Source of the DNA: DSVZ01 sp964568145
GTDB taxonomy: Bacteria > Verrucomicrobiota > Verrucomicrobiia > Limisphaerales > J093
Direction: 5' to 3'
Length of the DNA: 64,000 nt
Assembly: GCA_964568145.1 (NCBI GenBank)
Contig: CAZMOZ010000004.1
Span: 210,474-274,473, forward strand
Each line of letters starts with the position of its first letter. The first letter of the stretch is position 1. The translations under genes were made by a program, and so were the position numbers. Positions 1 through 8,227 of the stretch are shown piece after piece. Under the pieces are notes generated by a model, which did not search any database, was not told the DNA's origin, and saw nothing but the letters and a program-made list of their open reading frames with translations.

Positions 1-2
1 GA

Positions 3-668
3 TTCTTTGCCTCGATCGGCATCGAGAAGGGCAAGCCGTTCGCGCCCGATGCCCGCATGAAGGCGATCCTGACCGAGGCTGCAGCGGTGGGCGACGCTAC
101 AGCGCGCACTCTCACCTACCAGAGCCGCATCCCGGAGGCCTTTTACTATCCGAACAGCACCTGGCGCCAGTGGCTCGGCGGATACAGGTTCGAGAAGCAG
201 CCCGGCGTGGCCTATCTGGATGCAGCCGCTTTCTTCTATTTCTATGCCACCGGCGTGACGCCGGCCATGGAAGCCAAGATGGTGGGGCAGGGCTCTCAGT
301 ATGCCGTCGGAATCGTGGATTCCCAAGGCAATCCTCTGGACGGTGGCAAGACCTATCGGCTGCATGTGCTGCCAAACGCTCCGGCAAAGGACTTCTGGTC
401 CGCGATCGTGTACGACAACCAGACCCGGTCCATGCTCCAGACCGATCAGGACTTTCCACAGGTGAGCAGTCTGGACAAGGGTTTGGTCGTCAACAAGGAT
501 GGTTCAGTGGACGTGTACTTCGGGCCGAAGGCCCCTTCCGGCATGGAACACAACTGGATTCAGACCATTCCCGGCAAGGGCTGGAACATGCTGTTCCGGC
601 TGTACGGCCCGCTTGAGCCCTGGTTCGATAAGACCTGGAAACTGAGCGAGATCGAACTGGTGAAGTAG
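3..668 (+). CDS. DUF1254/DUF1214 family protein, C-terminal part (5' cut by window edge)
   Basis: The frame is open to the left edge, so the start and N-terminal domain lie outside the window; 221 residues are visible. They resemble the C-terminal (DUF1214) half of the DUF1254/DUF1214 family: YRLHVLPNAPAKDFWS, YDNQTRSMLQTDQ, VYFGPKAPSG and a closing GKGWNMLFRLYGPLEPWFD segment. These proteins are usually exported and their biochemical role is unsettled. The stop codon lies 10 bases before attC 1, the usual placement of a gene inside an integron cassette, so this is probably the gene of the first visible cassette. The family call is confident; the function is not. Confidence 0.8.
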   Translation, partial: FFASIGIEKGKPFAPDARMKAILTEAAAVGDATARTLTYQSRIPEAFYYPNSTWRQWLGGYRFEKQPGVAYLDAAAFFYFYATGVTPAMEAKMVGQGSQYAVGIVDSQGNPLDGGKTYRLHVLPNAPAKDFWSAIVYDNQTRSMLQTDQDFPQVSSLDKGLVVNKDGSVDVYFGPKAPSGMEHNWIQTIPGKGWNMLFRLYGPLEPWFDKTWKLSEIELVK

Positions 669-678
669 AGTCTTTGCC

Positions 679-738
679 AGCTAACAACAGCATGCAGCGG
701 ACGGCGCTTCGCGCCGCCGCTGATGCTACACGTTCGGC
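679..738 (+). other. attC 1, integron recombination site (about 60 bp)
   Basis: The site has the attC layout. A 5' inverse core AGCTAAC (679-685) is followed by a large imperfect palindrome around GGCGCTTCGCGCC with arms CAGCATGCAGCGGACG and CCGCTGATGCT. A 3' core GTTCGGC (732-738) closes it. The 3' core departs from GTTRRRY at one base. It is nevertheless supported because its complement GCCGAAC is the inverse core of the next attC, as expected when one cassette carries both. Its body is nearly identical to attC 3. Confidence 0.82.
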
Positions 739-930
739 GGCGCGGGTGGGTCACGGTGTTGGCGCGTGGCGCATCACGGCTCGCGTCGGTGCGGACGCGG
801 CTCGACGAGCGCACGGTTTTGGGGTCGAGTGCGGACGGCTCGCGGAGATTCGGTTGCGCTCCGGCTTGGCCCGTTCGAGTGCGACGGGCGGGAGCGGCCG
901 CTGGGTGGATTGCGATTTGATGACACGAAC
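739..930 (+). other. Body of a short integron cassette without a convincing gene
   Basis: By the G|TT cleavage rule this cassette runs from 733 to 1050 and consists of about 190 bp plus its own attC 2. The only frame spanning it (723-920) has its ATG inside attC 1; a GTG at 756 is another possible start. That frame ends 10 bases before attC 2, as a cassette gene would, but its arginine- and alanine-rich product resembles nothing I recognise. Gene-less cassettes are known and may carry promoters or small RNAs. I see no clear promoter. Confidence 0.55.
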
Positions 931-1056
931 GCCGAACAAGGTCACTGGAGCGAACAGCCGCCCCGCTTCTGCGTTCGAGGCCGCGCGGGGATTCGGACGC
1001 GCCTCGTGCGCTCCACCGTTCCTGTCGGCGGCTGTCGCTCAGTTCTGGCGTTGGGC
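931..1056 (+). other. attC 2, long integron recombination site (about 126 bp)
   Basis: The inverse core GCCGAAC (931-937) and core GTTGGGC (1050-1056, matching GTTRRRY) enclose two complementary arms. The left arm ACTGGAGCGAACAGCCGCC pairs with the right arm GGCGGCTGTCGCTCAGTT, leaving unpaired extra bases on one arm, typical of attC folding. The length is like the long VCR class rather than the 60-bp class of its neighbours. GCCGAAC is the exact complement of the core at 732-738, and GTTGGGC is the exact complement of the inverse core of attC 3. Confidence 0.85.
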
Positions 1057-1075
1057 GACCCGGATGGAGCGCAAT

Positions 1076-1966
1076 ATGAGAGAGCTCAGTTTTGTGCCTG
1101 TGCTTGTGATGCTGTTGGCGATTAGCGGCTGCGAACGAAGTGGCGTCATTGGATCTGGAAAGAATGTGTCAACCCTTCAATCGAATCCGGTCGAAACCGG
1201 CCATGCCCCGGTCAACGGCATCAACATGTACTACGAAGTGCATGGTCGTAGAGACGGTGTTCCGCTCGTCCTGCTTCACGGCGGCGGCTCCACGATTGAG
1301 GTCACGTTCAGTAGAGTGCTCCCGGTCTTTGCCAGAAGCCGCAGGGTCATCGCGGTGGAGGAGCAGGGGCACGGCCGTACGTCCGATCGTAGTGCGCCCG
1401 TCTCCTTCGAGACCTCCGCAGACGACGTCGCGGCCCTGCTTCGGTACCTGAAGGTCGACAAGGCAGACATCTTTGGCTTCAGCAACGGCGCCAGTGTCGC
1501 TCTCCAGGTCGCCATACGACATCCGCGGCTCGTGCGGAAGATAGTCTTCGCTTCATCCATAACCAAGAGAGACGGTGCTCAACCGCAGCTCTGGGAGTTC
1601 ATGAAGCAGGCAGATTTCTCGAATATGCCGCAGCCGCTCAAGGATGCATTTCTTCGGGTGAACCCGGACGTTCAGCAGCTCAAGACTATGCATGATAAGG
1701 ACGCCGAGAGAATGCGAACCTTCGAGGATGTGCCAGACGACTTGGTTCGGTCTGTTCACATGCCAACGTTGATCGTTCTCGGAGATCAGGACATTGTGAA
1801 ACCTGAGCACGCCGTCGAGCTGGCTCGCCTAATTTCGGGCGCACGTCTGCTAATCCTGCCCGGCGGACACGGGGACTATCTTGGCGAAGCCGTGATGACG
1901 CAGAAGGACAGCCGCTATCCCGAGCTAACCGCGCGGCTGATCGAGGAATTCCTCGATTCGCCGTAG
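1076..1966 (+). CDS. Lipoprotein alpha/beta-hydrolase (cassette gene)
   Basis: A 296-residue alpha/beta-hydrolase predicted to be a lipoprotein. The N-terminus is a signal peptide ending in a lipobox (LLAISGC, Cys about 19), followed by HGGGST (oxyanion region), the nucleophile elbow GFSNG (Ser136), an acid loop VLGDQDIV and a C-terminal GGHGDY histidine. The triad is complete, so it is likely an active serine hydrolase; the substrate is unknown. An ATG at 1064 in the same frame would add four residues; I prefer 1076 because it begins the signal peptide directly. The gene starts 19 bases after the attC 2 core and ends 19 bases before attC 3, so it is the cargo of a complete cassette (1051-2039). 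Confidence 0.88.
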   Translation: MRELSFVPVLVMLLAISGCERSGVIGSGKNVSTLQSNPVETGHAPVNGINMYYEVHGRRDGVPLVLLHGGGSTIEVTFSRVLPVFARSRRVIAVEEQGHGRTSDRSAPVSFETSADDVAALLRYLKVDKADIFGFSNGASVALQVAIRHPRLVRKIVFASSITKRDGAQPQLWEFMKQADFSNMPQPLKDAFLRVNPDVQQLKTMHDKDAERMRTFEDVPDDLVRSVHMPTLIVLGDQDIVKPEHAVELARLISGARLLILPGGHGDYLGEAVMTQKDSRYPELTARLIEEFLDSP

Positions 1967-1985
1967 TCATGAGTAAGCAACGATC

Positions 1986-2045
1986 GCCCAACAACAGCAT
2001 GCAGCGGACGGCGCTGCGCGCCGCCGCTGATGCTGGGCGTTAGGC
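1986..2045 (+). other. attC 3, integron recombination site (about 60 bp)
   Basis: Inverse core GCCCAAC (1986-1992) and core GTTAGGC (2039-2045) both match consensus (RYYYAAC, GTTRRRY). The palindrome between them is centred on GGCGCTGCGCGCC and is nearly identical to attC 1. GCCCAAC is the exact complement of the attC 2 core, confirming that the hydrolase and this site belong to one mobile cassette. The next gene begins three bases after the core. Confidence 0.92.
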
Positions 2046-2048
2046 GGC

Positions 2049-2507
2049 ATGAATGACCAGTCTGCCCTGGCAAGCATCGCCAAGTTTCTGGGGAAGTACA
2101 CGCCTGAAATCGCACAGTTCGCTGTCGCCACGCGTTCCAAGTTGGCGGCACTCTTCCCGCGCGGCTTTGAACTCGTCCACGACAACTACAACGCCTGGGT
2201 GTTCGACTTTTCCCCCACCCAGCGCGCCGCTGACACGATCGTTTCCCTCACCGTGTGCCCTCGTTAGGTGACCCTGTTCTTCCCCAAGGGCGCCGCCCGT
2301 GCGGACCCGACGTCGCTTCTGCAAGGTTCGGGCTCGCAGGTGCGCAGCATCCGCCCGGGCTCACCCGCCGATCTCGATCTCCCAGCGGTTCGCGAGCCGG
2401 TCGCACAGGCATCGCAGTCCGTCGCGTCATTGTACGCCGAGGCTCCGGCGCATACCATGTTGGTGAAGTCTGTGTCCGCGAAGCAGCGTCCCCGCAAACC
2501 GGCCGCG
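2049..2507 (+). pseudogene. DUF1801-type cassette gene broken by an in-frame stop
   Basis: Translation from the ATG at 2049 gives a DUF1801/YdhG-like protein: FLGKYTPEIAQFAVATRSK, LVHDNYNAWVF, then VSLTVCPR followed by an amber stop (2265-2267). The same frame continues without a shift into typical family sequence (VTLFFPKGA, LLQGSGSQVRSIR, LVKSVSAKQRPRK). The stop sits where relatives usually have a Trp or Ser codon, so one substitution explains it. No natural stop follows the family's C-terminus and no matching attC (expected inverse core GCCTAAC) is found downstream, so the cassette also seems to have lost its 3' end. Suppression or a sequencing error cannot be excluded. Confidence 0.75.
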
Positions 2508-3070
2508 CCCGCGGCGCGGACCACGCGCGCAGGACGCCGTGCCCGTCGTTGCACCCGACCTGCGTCAGCGCGCTTCGCGGGCTGCCACAGGCAGGTGAAC
2601 TCCAGCGTTTGGCACGGTGTGCCGATGTTCCCGTTGGCCCCAACCTGGTGGTTGCTGGACCGGGGTATCGCTGCGCCAACCCCCGGCTGCCCGCCGGCAA
2701 GCCTTCGGTTTGCGGCTGCGTTGGTCCGGCAACCAAGCCACCAGCCGAAACTCAACAACTCAGAAGCTGGGAAGCTTGGAAGGCAGGTGAAACCTCGATC
2801 GGCCCTGTATTGGGAAAGCCGGATGGCAGGAAGCTGGATTCTCCATTCTGAGTTCCCGAGCTCTCAGCCGGAGCGATGCGATTGGACTGGGGAGCGCACC
2901 CGCCTCGAGTGCCGTGGCGGGCACCTCGCCCGTCACTTCCCGCGCGGCGGGTATGGGGCACGGTCCGGTGCGTTTCGAACGCGGAGAGCCGACCGGCGCG
3001 GGCGCGTGTGCTCCCCTTCCTCAATTGAATCGTCCCGGCTCAGTTGCCTTCCCAGCCGGCCGCCCGGCGT
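2508..3070. other. Gene-free stretch after the cassette array
   Basis: No coding region with recognisable similarity. The frame of the broken DUF1801 gene stays open to 3116, but its sequence becomes low-complexity Arg/Pro/Ala after residue 80 and has no family resemblance. I see no fourth attC. The stretch around 2930-3010 looks like ordinary intergenic repeat DNA of this genome type. Confidence 0.5.
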
Positions 3071-4177
3071 TCACTTGCCAGCCGGGGGCGCCAGTTCCTT
3101 CAGCCACTTCTGGTAACGCGCCTCGAGGGCGCCCGCCGCCGGATGGTCGTCGCGCAGCACGACCAGGTAATCGAGCTTGAACCGGTCGCCCTGCTTGTAC
3201 GTCAGCGGCGCCCGGTCGAGGTTCTGCGTGGCGGACAGGTAGGCAAAGGCGTTGATCATGCTGAAGAAGTGGCTTTCGCCGGCGTTCTTCGGACTGGCGA
3301 AGAGGGCGGCCATGACGTCGCGCTCGCCGATCCGGCCTTGTGTGGCCGCCCAGCGCGCCGGGATGACATCCCATTTCTGCTCGGCCGAGTACGGCGCGTT
3401 TTCCGAGTTCAGGTGCCGGGCCCGCAGGTCGAAGTCGCGCACAAAGCGCAGGCCCAGGCCGTGGTAAGCCGCGCCGCTGAGCTGCACCGAGTCGGCGGCC
3501 TGGCCGGCCGTGAAGTCCGCCTGCCAGCGCAAGGCCACCTCGCCCGCCGCGGTGTCCACAGTGAGGCTCAGCGTGCGCGTCTCCAGCAGGAGCGCCACGG
3601 GCAGGGCGTTGGTGGTCTGGCGATGCTGGTTGGCCAGCCACGCGGTCTGGTGACTGAACAGGGCGAGCGGCCGGCCGTCGGGCGATTTGCCCACGTAACG
3701 CATCGGCAGCGGCGCCGCACGTTGCACGCCGGGGTCTTTCTGCTCCTCCCAGAAGTTCGTGCCGTTGACGGTGATGGCGTACATGAGGCCGTGGTGGTGG
3801 ACGTGGTCCAGCGGCGAGTCGAGCAGCAGGTTCTGGCCCTTGAGGGTGCGGAACTCCTTCACGTACGGCTTGTAGTTCGTGGGGGCCATCGAATACAGCA
3901 GCAGCGGCGCGTCGAGGAACCGGACCTCGATTTCCTGCACCGCCGGGCGCACGATCATCTTCATCGCCTCGGATTCGAGCACGAAGTCCTCCAAACCTCG
4001 CTTGGGGCGGGTGCGCGGGGCGGCATCAGTGGCGGAAACGGTCGCCCCGGAACCGGCACCGGCCTGGGCGTGCGCCGGCGGGGTGGGCCAATCCGCGACC
4101 CAACCCAGCGCGCTCAGGAGCAGGACGCGGCCGAGAAAACGACGAACCAGGCAGAGCGAAACTCGGGTGTTGTTCAT
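3071..4177 (-). CDS. PmoA-like (DUF6807) exported protein
   Basis: A 368-residue protein of the PmoA/DUF6807 family common in Planctomycetes and Verrucomicrobia. Start at 4177 (MNNTRVSL) gives a clear signal peptide: basic RRFLGR, hydrophobic VLLLSALG, cleavage near PAHAQA; an upstream ATG at 4237 would only bury it. The mature part has LLDSPLDHVHHHGLMYAI (a histidine cluster typical of the family), NFWEEQKDPG and a C-terminal galactose-mutarotase-like beta fold inferred from the pattern. The name derives from a weak link to methane-oxidation operons; a role in carbohydrate metabolism is likelier. It is convergent to nothing close and probably transcribed alone. Confidence 0.78.
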   Translation of the reverse strand: MNNTRVSLCLVRRFLGRVLLLSALGWVADWPTPPAHAQAGAGSGATVSATDAAPRTRPKRGLEDFVLESEAMKMIVRPAVQEIEVRFLDAPLLLYSMAPTNYKPYVKEFRTLKGQNLLLDSPLDHVHHHGLMYAITVNGTNFWEEQKDPGVQRAAPLPMRYVGKSPDGRPLALFSHQTAWLANQHRQTTNALPVALLLETRTLSLTVDTAAGEVALRWQADFTAGQAADSVQLSGAAYHGLGLRFVRDFDLRARHLNSENAPYSAEQKWDVIPARWAATQGRIGERDVMAALFASPKNAGESHFFSMINAFAYLSATQNLDRAPLTYKQGDRFKLDYLVVLRDDHPAAGALEARYQKWLKELAPPAGK

Positions 4178-4641
4178 GCTGGCAATGTGTTGTTGCCACG
4201 CAGCATGACCGCCGGGCATCGGCTTGGCCAGCCTCAAGGAGACTGCAGCCGGGTGGAAGCGAGGTTGTGGACCGAGGCGCAGGACGCATCTCAGTTTTTG
4301 CAGCCGGTGGGAATGGTCAAAGGCCGCCGGGGGCAGCGGCAGCCATCCCTGGCTGCCCTAAAGAGCGGCATCCTGCCGCCCGGAATCTGCACAGAGAACA
4401 CGCCCGCAGTGTGCCACCCGCGCCCCGCCGGGCTGGAAGCCGGCCGCTACGGGAGGGGTAGGTCGCCCCTCGCTGAGGGGCGACGGGTTCCGGCCTCTGA
4501 GCCAGAGGCCGGTTACCAAGTCCGCGGGCTGAAAGCCGGTCGCCATCCCGGCAGGCGGAACGCGGCAGGAAATGGAGATGCGCCCCGAGGCGAAGTGTCC
4601 GGACCGGTTGGCGGTGCTTGCGGCCCTGCCAGGATTCAGGT
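4178..4641. repeat. Intergenic palindrome cluster, copy A of a dispersed repeat
   Basis: Three perfect hairpins lie in series: GGCAGCCA/TGGCTGCC (4338-4357), GTCGCCCCT/AGGGGCGAC (4462-4484) and CCGGCCTCT/AGAGGCCGG (4490-4512). The block from GCATCTCAGTTTTT (about 4287) through GCGGCATCCTGCCGCCCGG (about 4365) to GCCGGGCTGGAAGCC recurs in inverted orientation at about 26240-26465. It is therefore a REP-like dispersed element, not a gene. The panB 3' end abuts it, so a hairpin could also help end transcription. Confidence 0.7.
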
Positions 4642-5400
4642 TCAAAGGCTCGCCTGCCAGTCGGCGATCGCGGCCTTCATCAGGGCAAACGCCTGCAGGC
4701 GCGGCATCACGAAGCGCGGGGTGAACCACGGGAAGGTGCCCACCAGGTCGTTCGTCACCAGAATCTGGCCGTCGCAGGCCGTCCCCGAGCCGATGCCGAT
4801 GGTCGGAATGGGAATTGCCGCCGTGATTTCCGCCGCGACCGGCGGGCTGACCAGCTCCAGCACCACAGCAAAGGCCCCGGCTTCGGCCAGCGCCCGCGCG
4901 TCCGCGAGCAACGCCTCGCGTTCGCCTTCACGCCGGCCCTTGATGTGGTAACCGCCTTCCTCGAGGACGTGCTGGGGCAACATGCCGATGTGACCCAGGA
5001 ATGGAATGCCCGCGCCAACGATGGCCTCGACCTGCGCGCGGATGGCGTCGCCGCCTTCGGCCTTCACCGCCTCCGCGCCGGCGGCCACCAGCCGGCGGGA
5101 GCTGGCCACCGCGTGCGCCGGCGTGTCGTAGGTGTGGGCCGGCAGGTCCGCGGCGAGCAAGGCGCGCGGTCGCGCCCGGGCCGCGGCGCGGGTGTGGTGC
5201 TCCATTTCCGCCAGCGTGACGTGCGTGGTGTCCGGGTAGCCAAGGACGACCATGCCCAGTGAATCGCCCACCAGCAGCAGCGGGATGCCCGCCTCGTCCA
5301 GCAGGCGGGCCATGGGGTAATCGTAGGCGGTGAGCGCCGCGATTTTCGCCCGGCCCTTCATGCCGCGAATGATGTCAGCCGTGATTTTGGACGGCTCCAT
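4642..5400 (-). CDS. panB: 3-methyl-2-oxobutanoate hydroxymethyltransferase
   Basis: PanB (252 residues) makes 2-dehydropantoate from 2-oxoisovalerate and methylene-tetrahydrofolate, the first committed step of pantothenate/CoA synthesis, in the cytoplasm. Seen: ALTAYDYPMARLLDEAG, LLVGDSLGMVVLGY (metal-binding Asp), VKAEGG, GHIGMLPQHV and PTIGIGSGTACDGQILV, which follow the family from end to end. The frame extends 45 codons upstream, but those codons are low-complexity repeat DNA, and MEPSKITADIIRGMKG at 5400 is the normal N-terminus. No panC or panD is adjacent. Confidence 0.95.
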   Translation of the reverse strand: MEPSKITADIIRGMKGRAKIAALTAYDYPMARLLDEAGIPLLLVGDSLGMVVLGYPDTTHVTLAEMEHHTRAAARARPRALLAADLPAHTYDTPAHAVASSRRLVAAGAEAVKAEGGDAIRAQVEAIVGAGIPFLGHIGMLPQHVLEEGGYHIKGRREGEREALLADARALAEAGAFAVVLELVSPPVAAEITAAIPIPTIGIGSGTACDGQILVTNDLVGTFPWFTPRFVMPRLQAFALMKAAIADWQASL

Positions 5401-5844
5401 GCGCGGGCAAGGTCGCGTTGCCGCCCCGGCCGAACAAGCGGAAATTGGCGACGCCAGGTGCGGGGTTCGAGGTGCGAAGTGCGGGGAGTTGGAGTCATGG
5501 ATCTGGCGTCTGGGGTCTGGGATCGTTCCGTTCAAAATCGTGCTCCTGCTCGTAATCTTTCTCCAGTTCCCCGGCTGGAGCGACCGCAGCGTTAAAGCGT
5601 TTTCAATACAACTGTGGCCGCTTGCGACAGCGCTTCCGGCGCGCGGGGTTCACGCCGCTTCCCCGCCCGTCTGTGCGAGCACGTTGAAGCGGGCTGAAGC
5701 CCGCGCTCCCCACGCGGCCACAGCTTTGATTAAACCGCTCTAGCTTGCGGCATACGGCCTTGCCTGCCGCACTTTTCGCCAGCCAATGCCAGGGCGGGCT
5801 TGCCTGCCCCGCGCCGGTTTCGCAACCTTGGCCGCAACCAAGCC
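5401..5844. other. Intergenic region with low-complexity repeats and a hairpin
   Basis: No gene. Around 5457-5530 there are short degenerate repeats of 7-bp period (GGTGCGGGGTTCGAGGTGCG and GTCTGGGGTCTGGGA types). At 5689-5704 there is a perfect hairpin GCGGGCT-GA-AGCCCGC of the common 'GCGGGCTTCAGCCCGC' intergenic type. Promoters for the divergent panB and oxidoreductase genes should lie here, but I cannot place -10/-35 boxes with confidence. Confidence 0.5.
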
Positions 5845-7206
5845 ATGAACACCGCCTCCCGCCCGCCCGCCAATCCCACCAGCCGCCGCGTTTTCCTCCG
5901 GTCCACCGCCGCGGCCGTCGCCACCACCACCCTCGCGCCCACGCTGCCATTGGGGGTCCACGCCGCCGAGGACCATACCCTCAAGATCGCCCTGGTCGGC
6001 TGCGGCGGACGCGGCACCGGCGCGGCGGCGCAGGCCCTGTCCACCAAAGGCCCCACCCGGCTCGTGGCCCTGGCCGACGCGTTTGAGGACCGCCTGGCCG
6101 GGAGCCTGAACAGCCTCCGGCAAAACCCCCGGCTCGCGCCGCAGGTGGACGTGCCGCCGGAGCGGCGCTTCTCCGGCTTGCAGGGCTACAAGCAGGCGAT
6201 TGACGCCGTGGCGCCGGGCGGGGTCGTGCTGCTGGCCACGCCGCCGGCGTTTCGCTGGGTGCATTTCCAGCACGCGGTCGCGAAGGGCGTTCACGTCTTC
6301 ATGGAGAAATCCTTCGCCGTGGACGCGCCCGGCGTGCGGCGCATCCTGGCCACCGGCCGGGCGGCGTCGGCCAGGAACCTCAAGGTGGCGGTGGGCTTCA
6401 TGTGGCGGCACGATCCGCCGCGGCAGGAGGTCATCCGGCGCATCCACGAGGGCGAGATCGGCGAGCTGCTCACGCTGCGCACCTACCGGATGCACGGCGC
6501 GGTGGGCTACACACCCAAGCGCCCCGGCGAGTCCGACCTCGCCCACCAGATCCGCAACTACAACAACTTCACCTGGCTCAACGGCGGCTTCTTCCTGGAC
6601 TGGCTCTGCCACAACCTCGACGTGTGCTGCTGGGCGAAGAACGACCTGCCCGTGAACGCGCAGGGCATGGGCGGGCGCTGCACGCGCACTGAGGGCGACC
6701 AATTGTACGACCACTATTTCGCGGAATACACCTTCGCCGACGGCGCCAAGCTCTTCGCCCAGGGCCGGCACGTGAACAAGTGCTACGAGGTCTTCTCCGA
6801 CTTCGCGCACGGCACCAAGGGCTCGGCGGTGATCATGGAAAGCCTGGCCGCCGCCCGGCCGCGCATCTACTCGAACCAGGTCATGACCCGCGCCAACGAG
6901 GTCTGGCGCTACAGCGGGCCGGAGCCGGATTGCTACCAGGTGGAGCAGGACCGGCTCTTCGAGGCCATCCGCGCCGACCGGCCGTACAACGAGGCGGAGC
7001 GCGGCGCGCACGGCATCATGGTGGGCATCCTGGGCCGGATGGCGATCGAGTCCGGGCAGTTGCTCACCTGGGAGGAAGGGCTGGCCTCGAACCTCGAACT
7101 GGCGCCCGGCCTGGAGAACATGACCCTGGACTCGCCACCGCCGGTGCTGCCCGACGCCGAGGGGCGGTATCCGCTCGCCCGGCCGGGGGAAACCAAGGCG
7201 CTTTAA
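5845..7206 (+). CDS. Tat-exported Gfo/Idh/MocA family oxidoreductase
   Basis: A 453-residue NAD(P)-dependent sugar-type oxidoreductase. The start at 5845 puts a twin-arginine signal near the N-terminus (SRRVFLRS, then an alanine/threonine-rich hydrophobic stretch), so it is exported folded. The Rossmann motif follows (ALVGCGGRGTG), and the usual EKP motif reads EKS (VFMEKSFAVD). The C-terminal part with FMWRHDPPRQEVI, YNNFTWLNGGFFLDW and CHNLDVCCWAKND is the substrate domain seen in Planctomycetes/Verrucomicrobia members. The substrate is unknown; a periplasmic polyol or sugar is a fair guess. The EKS variant could alter catalysis. Confidence 0.88.
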   Translation: MNTASRPPANPTSRRVFLRSTAAAVATTTLAPTLPLGVHAAEDHTLKIALVGCGGRGTGAAAQALSTKGPTRLVALADAFEDRLAGSLNSLRQNPRLAPQVDVPPERRFSGLQGYKQAIDAVAPGGVVLLATPPAFRWVHFQHAVAKGVHVFMEKSFAVDAPGVRRILATGRAASARNLKVAVGFMWRHDPPRQEVIRRIHEGEIGELLTLRTYRMHGAVGYTPKRPGESDLAHQIRNYNNFTWLNGGFFLDWLCHNLDVCCWAKNDLPVNAQGMGGRCTRTEGDQLYDHYFAEYTFADGAKLFAQGRHVNKCYEVFSDFAHGTKGSAVIMESLAAARPRIYSNQVMTRANEVWRYSGPEPDCYQVEQDRLFEAIRADRPYNEAERGAHGIMVGILGRMAIESGQLLTWEEGLASNLELAPGLENMTLDSPPPVLPDAEGRYPLARPGETKAL

Positions 7207-7225
7207 GGGGAGCATTTCAACAGCT

Positions 7226-8143
7226 ATGACCGACTACTTCAGTGATCGCGAACGAGGCCCGAAGGCACGCACGACTGAAACCATTTCCCCAATCGTTTGG
7301 GGAGGCACAGTGGCGCTTTTTCAAAGGCAACTGGCATCCGAGGCATTTGCATCGAAATTCCCCATTACCTGCCGGGACGGAAACGCGATCGCGGGTACGG
7401 ACACAGACGCACTCTCGCTTGCGATCCAGGCCGAGATACCTGGGCTCGCTTGGCCGCTCCAGACTCAGACAATGGCGGAATCCGAGTTCACCGCCAAAAT
7501 GGTACCATTTGCACCGGACACGCTTTTGATCCTCGATTTCATCGAGTTGTGCCACCGTTGGGTGGCAAAACCGATCAAAGTCGCGTACCACAAATTCTTC
7601 AGTCACCATCATCTTGAATTTGATGATGACGCCGGGAAAAGCGACTTCCGAGACGAAGTAAATCGGGTCTTTGCGAGAAACGGGGTTGCGTTTGATCTGC
7701 GCTCCAACGGTTGCATCGTCCGACTCGCCCCCGCCGTTCTTGGTCACAGCCTCGCGGCCACGATGTTCCAAACGGGAGATGCAACTTTGGACAACATGCT
7801 CGAGGAGTGTCGGAAGAAGTTTCTCGATCCCGACCCGAAGATTCGCCGTGAAGGTCTTGAGCGCTTGTGGGACTGCTGGGAACGGATCAAGTCGCTCGAC
7901 AACCGCGGGAACAAGAAGCAATCCGTCGCCGCGCTGCTCAACAAAGCCGCGTCCAATCCCGCGTTCCGGGGATTGCTGGAACAGGAGGCGAAAACATTGA
8001 CAGACATCGGTAACTCGTTCCATATCCGGCACTCGGAGGTTCGGCAAACCGCGGTCACCGATTCAGCGGAAGTCGATTACTTGTTCCACCGCCTGTTCAG
8101 CATCATTCAGCTTCTGCTCCAGAAACGGACGGTCAAGTCGTGA
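7226..8143 (+). CDS. Conserved protein of unknown function
   Basis: A 305-residue soluble protein with no signal or membrane segment. It starts MTDYFSDRERGPKART, has WGGTVALFQ and VQAEIPG-like sequence in the first third, DFIELCHRWV and KFFSHHHLEFD in the middle, and ends ALTDIGNSFHIRHSEV..DYLFHRLFSIIQLLL. I recognise the pattern as a conserved family of scattered distribution but know no proven role. The C-terminal helical part is loosely reminiscent of abortive-infection (AbiJ-like) proteins, a weak resemblance. Base composition is clearly less GC-rich than its neighbours, and a toxin-antitoxin pair follows, so this may be an acquired patch. Confidence 0.6.
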   Translation: MTDYFSDRERGPKARTTETISPIVWGGTVALFQRQLASEAFASKFPITCRDGNAIAGTDTDALSLAIQAEIPGLAWPLQTQTMAESEFTAKMVPFAPDTLLILDFIELCHRWVAKPIKVAYHKFFSHHHLEFDDDAGKSDFRDEVNRVFARNGVAFDLRSNGCIVRLAPAVLGHSLAATMFQTGDATLDNMLEECRKKFLDPDPKIRREGLERLWDCWERIKSLDNRGNKKQSVAALLNKAASNPAFRGLLEQEAKTLTDIGNSFHIRHSEVRQTAVTDSAEVDYLFHRLFSIIQLLLQKRTVKS

Positions 8144-8227
8144 AGCCGGAGAACAGCTCCGCCGGTGCCCCTCCAGCCGGCAGCGCCCTCGGTTGACCCC
8201 CCTGCCGCCCAAGGCTAGCTTCACGCC

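Noticed and set aside
723..920. 65-codon frame in the short cassette
   Set aside because: Its ATG is inside attC 1, the product is a low-complexity Arg/Ala sequence without family, and no ribosome site is seen.
2673..2726. GCGCCAAC ... GTTGGTC with a GC-rich centre, looking like a fourth attC
   Set aside because: The inverse core does not match the GCCTAAC required by the cassette starting at 2040, the 3' core departs from GTTRRRY, and the arms pair poorly.
2268..3116. Long frame continuing from the DUF1801 remnant
   Set aside because: Only the first 80 codons resemble protein; the rest is intergenic-like DNA kept open by high GC.
4642..5535. Longer PanB with a 45-residue N-terminal extension
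   Set aside because: The extension is coded by degenerate repeat DNA and is not part of PanB; 5400 gives the family N-terminus.
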